This document shows, piece after piece, positions 26,708-33,567 of a DNA stretch of 33,567 nucleotides (positions within the stretch are counted from its first letter, which is position 1; every line of letters begins with the position of its first letter). The position numbers and the translations under genes were made by a program. The notes beneath the pieces are model-generated. The model made no database searches, was not told where the DNA came from, and saw nothing but the letters and a program-made list of their open reading frames with translations. This DNA is from Shewanella inventionis (GTDB taxonomy: Bacteria > Pseudomonadota > Gammaproteobacteria > Enterobacterales > Shewanellaceae), in NCBI RefSeq assembly GCF_014641855.1, contig NZ_BMII01000041.1, forward strand, positions 1 to 33,567. The letters run 5' to 3'.

Positions 26708-26738
26708 TGATTCAAACCAAGAACATAAAGAGGCTTTT

Positions 26739-26972
26739 ATGAAGCAAACATTACTTAATGCGAAAGAACTTTCTCAAAGAATAAAGTTTAGTGCGGCATA
26801 TATCAACCATACGTTGAAAGATAATGTGTTCTTTGAGGGCGTCCATTACATCAAGCCATTTGGTGGCCGAAAGATTTTCTACATCTGGGAGGAAGTTGAG
26901 CGTGAGTTATTTAAAAAACAACAACGTCGGTTAGTTGTTCCTATGGCTCGTGGAGGTGTTTGTCATGGGTAA
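26739..26972 (+). CDS. Excisionase-like small DNA-binding protein
   Basis: This 77-aa protein has a winged-helix pattern common just upstream of integrase genes in mobile elements. The features are AKELSQRI (a helix), AAYINHTLK, then EGVHYIKPFGGRKIFYIWEEVE. It would bend DNA at the attachment site and direct excision, or act as an AlpA-like regulator. The frame is open further upstream, but the start at 26739 is preferred: AAAGAGG lies just before it and the earlier ATG at 26673 lies inside operator 1. It overlaps the integrase start by 8 bases. Confidence 0.75.
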   Translation: MKQTLLNAKELSQRIKFSAAYINHTLKDNVFFEGVHYIKPFGGRKIFYIWEEVERELFKKQQRRLVVPMARGGVCHG

Positions 26973-28188
26973 TATTAGGGCTAGAGATGGTAAGTTGTTT
27001 TTTGATTTTACTTACCAAGGGATAAGATGCAGAGAACAAACGGTATTAATTGATAATCGCTTAAACCGATCTAAATTGAACAGCATTATGAACACTATAG
27101 AAGCTGAAATCCGCCTTAATCGCTTTGTGTTCAAATCGTATTTTCCATCAAGTACACGATGCCAACTATTTTCAGAGATTGATCTTAAAGTACAACATCA
27201 TTTGGCTGAAAATGTTGAACCATTATCCACACAAATCATGTCAAATATTCCAACTTTTGAAGAGTTTATTGGTGAATGGGTTGCTGAAAATAAGATCCAG
27301 TGGAAAAAAAGCCATTACAAGAATGTGCAGATGATTATTGAAAGTTATTTACTACCTGTTTTCGGTCCTATCAGACTTAACGAAATAACAAGACCTAGTT
27401 TGATAAAATTCAGAGCATCTATCTCGGAATCGCGGAGATCTGGAGTAAAAGGAGCTTTAAGTAATGATTGGATCAATCATGTGATGACACCTTTGCGTGG
27501 CATTTTAAATGAAGCAGCTATGCGCTTTGACTTCCCTACTCCGTTTATCAATATCAAACCGTTAAAAATTGATAAGACGGCTATTGAACCGTTTTCACTG
27601 GCTGAAGTGCAGTTTTTCTTGTCTAGAGTTCGTGATGACTTTAAAGACTATTACATTGTGAGATTTTTTACCGCAATGAGAACGGCTGAAATCGATGGAC
27701 TTAAATGGCAATTTGTTAATTTGGACCGAAACGAAATTTTGATCCAGGAAACGCTGGTTGACGGAAATGTTGAAACACCTAAAACATCGGCGTCTTATCG
27801 TAGTATTCAATTGTCTCAACCCGTTGTGGATGCACTTAAAAGACAGCGGAAAGTCACTGGCAATAAGGATTATGTATTTTGTAATGCCAATGGCAACCCT
27901 CTTGATCATCGCAACGTAACAAAACGTGTTTGGTATCCCGCATTGAATGAAATGCGCTTAAAAAAACGGCGCCCATACCAAACTAGGCATACATGCGCGA
28001 CCTTATGGTTAGCCGCAGGAGAAAACCCTGAATGGATTGCAAAACAAATGGGGCATAGCACGACCAAAATGTTATTTGAAGTCTATAGCCGCTATGTACC
28101 CAACGCCACAAGACAAGATGGAAGTGCGTTTGATCGTCTTATTGAACAAGTTAATTTTAATACCATGTTGGAGAATGTTGATGAATAA
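26965..28188 (+). CDS. int: Tyrosine recombinase (integrase) with arm-binding N-terminus
   Basis: This enzyme inserts and excises the mobile element at its attachment site. The 407-aa protein begins with a DUF3596-type arm-binding domain (MGNIRARDGKLFFDF; about 1-50), then an N-terminal SAM-like core-binding domain (about 95-185). The catalytic domain has R239 (AMRTAEIDGLKW), the box YQTR (338-341) with tyrosine in place of the usual histidine, GHS (H364) and the nucleophile Y374 (FEVYSRY). The start at 26965 is chosen because GGAGG lies about 10 bases upstream. The frame runs on to an earlier ATG at 26935 without a better site. It is translationally coupled to the excisionase before it and to the HD protein after it (8-base overlap). 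Confidence 0.93.
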   Translation: MGNIRARDGKLFFDFTYQGIRCREQTVLIDNRLNRSKLNSIMNTIEAEIRLNRFVFKSYFPSSTRCQLFSEIDLKVQHHLAENVEPLSTQIMSNIPTFEEFIGEWVAENKIQWKKSHYKNVQMIIESYLLPVFGPIRLNEITRPSLIKFRASISESRRSGVKGALSNDWINHVMTPLRGILNEAAMRFDFPTPFINIKPLKIDKTAIEPFSLAEVQFFLSRVRDDFKDYYIVRFFTAMRTAEIDGLKWQFVNLDRNEILIQETLVDGNVETPKTSASYRSIQLSQPVVDALKRQRKVTGNKDYVFCNANGNPLDHRNVTKRVWYPALNEMRLKKRRPYQTRHTCATLWLAAGENPEWIAKQMGHSTTKMLFEVYSRYVPNATRQDGSAFDRLIEQVNFNTMLENVDE

Positions 28189-29047
28189 ACCAATATTTGT
28201 CTGGGTTAAAAATATTAAGTTTGGTGCACATCTGCCTACTGCAAACTGTGAATTTATTTCATCCAACAACGTGGTTAACGCAATTATGACAGCAGAAACC
28301 GCCAGGAACTGTCAGTTTACTCATGGTCTGGCACAAATGGTAATAGCACACGACTATCAAGGTAATACTGTGGTTTGTGCTGTCAAACCTGTGCACATTC
28401 AATGCACTGAAGGGCAATTTATCAAAATGGTGAATTTTTCTCACAATAAGAATGAGGGGCTGGTTGGTCGATTTTTGAAACGGCTCAGTTTTGTGTCGGT
28501 TAAGGAGCTACTGCCTTTTGTCGTTTTTATCCTCAATAATGAAGAAGTACTTAAGCTATTCATGCGTTCTGAGGCCAGTTTTAAGCATCATCATTGCTAT
28601 ATTGGTGGCCTATTTGAGCATAGTATTGAGGTTGCTGAAATGACTTATCAAAATGCTAAACATCTAGGTCATTCAGACATAGAGTGCCAAACAGGCCTAG
28701 TTGCGGCGTTATTTCATGATATTGGTAAAATCTACCCTGCACTCAACATGAACAATGAAAAATATTGTTCAGGCCCCCATGAGAGCTATACATTTGCCTT
28801 ACTAGCTAAACCGCTAGGTGAATTAGGGAGTCGTAACAGCCGAATATTTTCGATGTTAACCGAGCTTTTAGCCGGGAAACCCTACGGACACAAGACTCGC
28901 TACCCAATTGAACATGTATTAAAACAAGCGGATCGAAGCTCTGCCGAATCTAACTATGCCAAAATTCAATTTGACGCTCTACCGTCACATTATTACTTTA
29001 CTAAAGTAAATGGCAACGTGATGTATAGACTCAATAGCTCTAGCTAA
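28181..29047 (+). CDS. HD-domain protein of the TraI_2 type, mobile-element associated
   Basis: This 288-aa protein has a C-terminal HD phosphohydrolase-like core: H147 (GGLFEHSIEVAE), H179-D180 (AALFHDIGKIYP), H200 and D251 (KQADRS). The layout is that of the TraI_2 domain found in conjugative and integrative elements, where it sits next to integrases and its substrate is unknown. The N-terminal 115 residues look like a compact beta-rich domain. I chose ATG 28181, which overlaps the integrase end by 8 bases and has GGAG 7 bases upstream. The frame is open to 28037 but that part lies inside the integrase. No relaxase is encoded here, so the protein serves the element in some other way. Confidence 0.75.
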   Translation: MNKPIFVWVKNIKFGAHLPTANCEFISSNNVVNAIMTAETARNCQFTHGLAQMVIAHDYQGNTVVCAVKPVHIQCTEGQFIKMVNFSHNKNEGLVGRFLKRLSFVSVKELLPFVVFILNNEEVLKLFMRSEASFKHHHCYIGGLFEHSIEVAEMTYQNAKHLGHSDIECQTGLVAALFHDIGKIYPALNMNNEKYCSGPHESYTFALLAKPLGELGSRNSRIFSMLTELLAGKPYGHKTRYPIEHVLKQADRSSAESNYAKIQFDALPSHYYFTKVNGNVMYRLNSSS

Positions 29048-29066
29048 ATCAAGGAGGCTTGAAAGG

Positions 29067-29138
29067 ATGAGCATATTAATGAGTAGCGTAAAGGAGTGGG
29101 CTGAGAAAAATTTAAGCTCATTGAATATTGTTAGATAA
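29067..29138 (+). CDS. Tiny 23-aa ORF after the HD gene, possibly a gene remnant
   Basis: A textbook ribosome site AAGGAGG (29051-29057) precedes ATG 29067 by 9 bases, and the frame encodes 23 residues (MSILMSSVKEWAEKNLSSLN, ending IVR). It could be a real micropeptide. It may also be the surviving 5' end of a gene truncated where the element meets other DNA. Confidence 0.35.
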   Translation: MSILMSSVKEWAEKNLSSLNIVR

Positions 29139-29297
29139 AGTTCTCTTTTAATCGTTGTTTTATACAAATGATGGGCAGAAAATAATATTGGGCATTAGCA
29201 GTTAATCTACAACTCACTCGATGAATAATCAATTCGACTGAAAAGAATTTAGCTTAAATTTAATCTAAATGATATCAATCACTTGTTAAGAAATGAG
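29139..29297. other. Intergenic stretch, possible element boundary
   Basis: These are AT-rich bases with no ORF, tRNA or clear repeat. The island module ends before here and unrelated genes follow on the other strand, so an attachment site is possible, but I could not find a matching direct repeat within the window. Confidence 0.3.
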
Positions 29298-29323
29298 AAA
29301 AACCGCTTCGAAGGCGGCTTTTT
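29298..29323. terminator. Bidirectional hairpin terminator
   Basis: AAAAACCGC, a TTCGAA-centred loop and GGCGGCTTTTT form a GC-rich stem flanked by A- and T-runs. It can end transcription from both sides: the integrase unit on the plus strand and the small membrane ORFs on the minus strand. Confidence 0.75.
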
Positions 29324-29334
29324 AAAGAGTGGGA

Positions 29335-29424
29335 TTATCCGAATATTCGACTCAGGTAATAGAGTATACTAAAGGTCGCTAAAAGAGATAGCCCGATGAT
29401 AGTAAAAGACATTGCTACTGACAT
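29335..29424 (-). CDS. 29-aa single-pass membrane micropeptide
   Basis: On the minus strand GAGGG lies a few bases before ATG 29424, and the frame encodes MSVAMSFTIIGLSLLATFSI followed by LYYLSRIFG and stop. Almost the whole peptide is one hydrophobic helix of about 20 residues with a short basic end. This size and form resemble small accessory subunits of membrane complexes. The ribosome site, the terminator just downstream and the second small membrane ORF upstream support it. The function is unknown. Confidence 0.5.
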   Translation of the reverse strand: MSVAMSFTIIGLSLLATFSILYYLSRIFG

Positions 29425-29562
29425 ATTACCCTCTTACGTTATGTGGTTCCACTGCGTCTTGTAAAAAGCATAACAGCAGTCATCAAACTCCGAAATATCT
29501 GTTGTAATAACCCCTGCTAGTTCAAGATGTATGGCAAGCCAATTTCAGGTGATTACTGCAAC

Positions 29563-29718
29563 TTACTTCATGGACTGCTCGTCTTTATCTTCAGCTTGTT
29601 TAGCCTTGAATGAATGAAAGATAATGATGTAATAAATACCCAGAGTTAAAGCACCAATGATGACAATGCCTATTGAAAACAGGGCGAGATCGTAACTCAA
29701 AAATTCTGAAATCATCAT
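29563..29718 (-). CDS. 51-aa single-pass membrane protein, DUF3149-like
   Basis: The minus-strand frame starts with MMISEFLSYDLALFSIG and continues with one membrane helix (about residues 11-33, rich in I, V, L, G). A charged cytoplasmic tail KAKQAEDKDEQSMK follows. The form recalls the short DUF3149 membrane proteins of gammaproteobacteria, though that match is from memory. GAGG lies a few bases before ATG 29718. Together with the 29-aa ORF it looks like resident chromosomal sequence rather than island cargo. Confidence 0.6.
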   Translation of the reverse strand: MMISEFLSYDLALFSIGIVIIGALTLGIYYIIIFHSFKAKQAEDKDEQSMK

Positions 29719-29815
29719 TTACCTCATTGACATGGATAGGCCCATTAAGCTTTAAACATTAGGACTAAACATTGAGTGCTAGTACAGTTAAATTGCTCAC
29801 CCCATCGAATAAAAC

Positions 29816-31966
29816 CTATATTCTGGCACAAATCCAAGGTGGAGACGAATTCCACAACTGAATCCAAGCAGGTACTGCGCAAGCTGTCATTGGCCTGGCT
29901 ATACCGAAGCCTTGCGCTTTATAACATCCCATCTTGAGTAATTGTTCACCATGTTCTTTGGTTTCTACGCCTTCAGCTATCACAGAACGACCAAAAGTCT
30001 TCGATAATTCAATAATACTTTTTACAATCGCTTGATCATCCATATCTTCTAACATGTCAATTACAAAGGATTTATCTATTTTTACAGCATCCGTCATCAA
30101 CTTCCTCAAATAACTTAAAGATGAATACCCCGTACCAAAATCATCTAACGAAAAACATATCCCATATTGTTTACATTGATTAATAACGTCAGCAATATGC
30201 TGAGTATCTTTTATAATACTGGATTCTAGGATCTCAAATTCAAGTTGACCTGCTTGAAAATTATTGTTGAGAAATAAAACTTCATTTAATTGTTTTATAA
30301 AATCTTCATGTTGAAGTTGTAATGGACTGACATTCACACTTATTGGTATGGTTATTCCTATGCTGCGCCATTCATTGAGTTGCTTTATTGCCTGGTCAAT
30401 TACCCATTTACCTAATTCAATTTCCATGGATGAACCTTCAATGTAAGGCAAAAATCGAAATGGTGGCAAAAGACCTTCTGTCGGATGCTGCCATCGAATA
30501 AGTGCCTCTAAACCTATAATTTCATTAGTTTTCATATTTATTTTGGGTTGGTAATATAAAACGAACTCTTTGTTATTAAACCCTTTGCTTATGTATTCAA
30601 GTTCTCGGTACTGTTGCTTTATGGCTACATCATTTTCAAAGTCAAATTCATGTATGCAATTCTTTCCCTGCTCTTTAGCTCTATACATAGCCTGATCAGC
30701 ATGTCGAATTAGTATGTCAGCGTAGCTATCGTCTTCAGGATAAAAAGTTACCCCAATACTCACTGTGACTGACAGGAGTTTATTTTTTATAACAAAATTT
30801 TCTGCGATTGATGAAAGAATTCGCTGCAAGATATCTCTTGCTTGTTGGTGACTGTCTAAATCATCAAGAATCAAAACAAACTCATCACCGCCAAATCTTG
30901 CAAGAGTGTCATGTTCTCGTATAACTGTTTTAAACCTATTTGCAACAAAGCACAGAAACTCGTCACCTATGTCATGACCATAGGCATCATTTACCTCTTT
31001 AAATCCATCTAGATCTAAGAAGGCTATTGCTATATTTTTATTATATCTCTGAGCTTTGATAAGCGCTTGTTGCATTCTGTCAGCGAGTAGATTTCTATTT
31101 GGTAAATGTGTCAATTGATCATAGTTTGCAGCATACTTTAATTTCTCATTGACTTCTTTTAATACCTGATTGCTTTTTTCAAGTTTGCGTTGATTATTTT
31201 TTTCATCGCTAATATCTTGAAAAATACCACTTATTTTTATAATAACACCATCAGAATACGTTATATTACAGGTCGTTCTAACGTCAATAAGTTGTCCTTT
31301 TGTTGTATAAGTCTCAAGCTCTAAGTCATATTCTTTACCAAGTTTAATTGCTGCATCAAAAGCATCTTGAAAAATCTTTTTCGAATCAGAATGTAAATAA
31401 CTTACAACCAGCTCGATAGTAGGAGTAAATTCTTGAGGAGCAGTTTCATAAATTCTGTAAGTTTCATCTGTCCAAATCAATTCACCATTATTTAAGTTGA
31501 ATAGCCAACCACCTAATTTTCCTATCCTTTGAGATTCTTTCAATAACTCGGTTGTGGTAGCTAGTAATTCTTCCTGTCGCTTACGAAAATCAATTTCTTG
31601 GTGTATTCCAATCATGCGAGTGGGTTTACCATCAGCATCCCATGAAATAGCTTTACCTGTAGACAATATCCACACGTAATGACCATTTTTGTGTTTTAAA
31701 CGAACTTCTAACTCACAAAGGTCACTTTGACCTTGACAGTGATAATCAAAATTTCTAATTGCCTTAGGCAAATCATCTGGGTGAAGTACATCTATCCAAG
31801 TTTGGTAATCAATTGGCATTAGCTCAGATAAGCTATACCCTATAATTTCAGCCCAACGTTCATTACAAACAAGACCATTTTTCTCTACACTCCAATCCCA
31901 CACCCCGACTTTGGTCGCATCTAAAACTAACTCTTTAACCTCTGTGCTTATCTTATTTTCGTGCAT
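29816..31966 (-). CDS. PAS-PAS-GGDEF-EAL cyclic-di-GMP enzyme
   Basis: This 716-aa protein controls cyclic-di-GMP, which sets motility and biofilm behaviour. It has two PAS domains (about 10-130 and 140-255), a short coiled linker, a GGDEF diguanylate cyclase domain (about 280-440) and an EAL phosphodiesterase domain (about 455-705). RFGGDEF (near 358) is intact and preceded by REHD, an RxxD product-inhibition site at the right 5-residue distance. EALIRW (near 484), DDFGTGYSSL and EGVET show an intact EAL domain. There are no membrane segments, so it is cytoplasmic and probably senses its signal through PAS. Both activities could work; which dominates cannot be told. It stands alone, with no sign of a link to the defence genes. 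Confidence 0.93.
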   Translation of the reverse strand: MHENKISTEVKELVLDATKVGVWDWSVEKNGLVCNERWAEIIGYSLSELMPIDYQTWIDVLHPDDLPKAIRNFDYHCQGQSDLCELEVRLKHKNGHYVWILSTGKAISWDADGKPTRMIGIHQEIDFRKRQEELLATTTELLKESQRIGKLGGWLFNLNNGELIWTDETYRIYETAPQEFTPTIELVVSYLHSDSKKIFQDAFDAAIKLGKEYDLELETYTTKGQLIDVRTTCNITYSDGVIIKISGIFQDISDEKNNQRKLEKSNQVLKEVNEKLKYAANYDQLTHLPNRNLLADRMQQALIKAQRYNKNIAIAFLDLDGFKEVNDAYGHDIGDEFLCFVANRFKTVIREHDTLARFGGDEFVLILDDLDSHQQARDILQRILSSIAENFVIKNKLLSVTVSIGVTFYPEDDSYADILIRHADQAMYRAKEQGKNCIHEFDFENDVAIKQQYRELEYISKGFNNKEFVLYYQPKINMKTNEIIGLEALIRWQHPTEGLLPPFRFLPYIEGSSMEIELGKWVIDQAIKQLNEWRSIGITIPISVNVSPLQLQHEDFIKQLNEVLFLNNNFQAGQLEFEILESSIIKDTQHIADVINQCKQYGICFSLDDFGTGYSSLSYLRKLMTDAVKIDKSFVIDMLEDMDDQAIVKSIIELSKTFGRSVIAEGVETKEHGEQLLKMGCYKAQGFGIARPMTACAVPAWIQLWNSSPPWICARI

Positions 31967-32278
31967 GGTTTATATACTTTTTAACAAAAGTGTGGATTGA
32001 ATCGGCTTTAAAAAGAACAATTTTTTTGTTAATTGATCAGAGTTCATATTCCTGCTTTCAATATTGATACAAAACTTGGTGAAAAAACGAATAGTTACTC
32101 CACAATATAAGATAGACTTCAAAAATGTCAAATGAGGCGGCTTGGGTCTTGGATAATGTTAGGTATAAGAATGTAGGCCTATCGTCATAGGTAGTAACAA
32201 CGCGCATTTAAACATTAGGTGAATTACCTGGCCCAGGATTTATTGTTAATTGCTATTCTCGATGTAATCAAAACATAT
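31967..32278. other. Intergenic stretch between umuC remnant and GGDEF-EAL gene
   Basis: About 310 bases that should hold the promoter of the cyclic-di-GMP gene. I see a weak hairpin (CCTAT/ATAGG near 32178-32191) and no ORF worth naming. Confidence 0.3.
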
Positions 32279-33445
32279 CTAGCACTTTATCGCAGGTAAG
32301 CTTTTCCAATTTGTCGTGTACTGTGGTGTGAGTAAATCACGTCGCATCGACCATTTTTGTTCTATCCCTTGAGCGGCTAAAAATAAGGTATCAGTACCAT
32401 AACGCTGGTTAATGCCGTCTAAGGTTTGCATCAATGCAGGATTGGCTTTAGATGAATTAAACATGTCGAGTTGAGTGTGTTTTTGAGCGCTTAAATCAAG
32501 CAGCCCTATCCCCATTCGGTAATATCTCACTCCTGGCCTAAAAAGTCTTGGTGCCGCCATGCTCATTGCCTGAGTTAACTCTTTTGTGCAATTTGTTGGG
32601 CAAGGAAAAGACACCAACACTTTAAAGTTTGCAGGATGTTCATCATAGGGTGAATTACTCGCGAACATCATCATGGTTTTACAGTGTGATCCTTGTCGTC
32701 TGGCTTTTGCAGCAGCAATACCAATATGTTTACTCAATGCTTGCAACAAAGAATCGTAATCTATAATTCGCTCACCAACGCTACGAGTAGAGAATATTTG
32801 CAGTTTATCTGCCCTTGCCTCATCCCATTGTTTACAAGCCAGTCCATTTAATTCACGTACAGTTCGCTCTATTTCAATACTAAATTGTTTGCGGGCTAAG
32901 CCTGGAGGAATACTGGCAAGCTCTAATGCGCTTTTTATATCCATCAATGCTAATTTTTGACTAATACGACGACCAATGCCCCATACATCATTGACATTCA
33001 TAGCACGTAAAATAGCCAATCGCTCATCTTCATTGTCAATGACGCATACACCTTGGTAGCCAGGCAATTTCTTGGCTGCGTGATTAGCTGCTTTTGCCAA
33101 CGTTAAAGTTGGCCCCATCCCCACACAGACGGGTAATCGAGTTTCTTTCCAGACAGCGCGTCTAATGAGCTGACCTTGACTTCGCAAGCATTTAATTGCT
33201 GGATAGCATTGTTTAAAAGACAGAAAGCTTTCATCAATGGAATAAATATGTTGCTCTGGTGCAAAACGGCCAATGATGTTCATCATTTTTAAGGATAAAT
33301 CTGCATAGAGTTCATAGTTGCTTGAGCAAGCAATCACTCCTAAGCGCTGACACATGTCTTTAACTTTGAAGTAAGGAGAAAACTTAAGTATGCCAAGTTC
33401 TTTCGCTTGCCGATTTGCAGCCACAATACAACCATCATCATTCAC
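32279..33445 (-). pseudogene. umuC: 5'-truncated UmuC-like translesion polymerase
   Basis: The frame matches UmuC, the Y-family subunit of DNA polymerase V, from the conserved NDDGCIVAANRQAKELG block to the normal C-terminal end (WSMRRDLLTPQYTTNWKSLP). The catalytic YSIDES motif and the helix-hairpin-helix region (NVDVWGIGRR-like) are present. The first ~31 residues are missing. They normally carry DVNAFYASCE with the first metal-binding aspartate and the steric gate. The frame upstream of the GTG at 33445 reads only about 5 more codons before a TAG, and no earlier part of the gene is seen up to the window edge. As it stands the protein could not catalyse synthesis. I call it a pseudogene, caused by a deletion or insertion at about 33445-33465. 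No umuD is visible. Confidence 0.7.
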
Positions 33446-33567
33446 CGTTACACGTTTTACACCCTAAAATGTTATGAAAAACCTTTCTGAACAAAGCCTG
33501 TAGCCTGATTTGTGTAATTCTCATCGATATGAAGCAATAAGTTGAGAATTTTTTAATATGGGGCTCA
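33446..33567. other. Sequence replacing the umuC 5' end
   Basis: These 122 bases should encode the UmuC N-terminus and do not in any frame. They look non-coding. The segment next to the break (on the minus strand GGGTGTAAAACGTGTAAC) could be the end of an inserted element. Confidence 0.35.

Noticed and set aside
29139..29334. A tRNA or tmRNA attachment site next to the integrase
   Set aside because: I looked for cloverleaf and CCA-end patterns and a matching direct repeat near the left edge and found none.
1..33567. A CRISPR array or cas genes, prompted by the CARF-like domain
   Set aside because: No regularly spaced direct repeats and no Cas protein were seen anywhere in the window.

Overview
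The window reads as an accessory island from an AT-rich marine-type gammaproteobacterium (Shewanella, Pseudoalteromonas or another Alteromonadales; this is an inference from protein style, not proven). It holds a large antiphage locus, an integrase module that probably carried it, and resident genes to the right. Nearly all cargo genes lie on the minus strand and read leftward from about 26.6 kb.

Right to left, the cargo starts with a small XRE-type repressor and a sigma-54 enhancer-binding protein (24824-26323). The N-terminus of that activator looks like a CARF-type ligand sensor, as in RtcR. In the 63 bases between it and the next gene there is a near-consensus -24/-12 (sigma-54) promoter at 24789-24805. 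An inverted repeat that could bind the activator sits about 80 bases upstream of the predicted transcription start. This promoter feeds hsdR, then druH and druE (Druantia type III), then hsdM and hsdS. A Druantia III system is therefore nested inside a type I restriction-modification operon. A structured intergenic element, a 139-aa protein of unknown function and an unusual 1301-aa family A DNA polymerase with a cysteine-rich insert follow. A strong hairpin directly after the polymerase gene probably ends this unit.

A second leftward unit (565-4061) encodes an ABC-type ATPase ending in DUF3696, a protein with an HDR phosphodiesterase-like motif, and a GIY-YIG (T5orf172/MUG113) nuclease-like protein. 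This is a plausible second defence system. The left edge (1-227) is the 3' end of an IS3-family transposase with its probable terminal repeat.

On the plus strand (26739-29047) are an excisionase-like protein, a tyrosine recombinase with an arm-binding domain, and an HD-domain protein of the TraI_2 type. They are divergent from the XRE gene across a region with two matching operators. To the right are two tiny membrane-protein ORFs, a PAS-PAS-GGDEF-EAL protein and a umuC copy lacking its N-terminal catalytic segment.

The most interesting reading is that a sensor activator of the CARF type holds a stacked RM, Druantia III and polymerase locus under sigma-54 control. Restriction and helicase defence could then be switched on by a small-molecule alarm or a change in host state rather than made constitutively.
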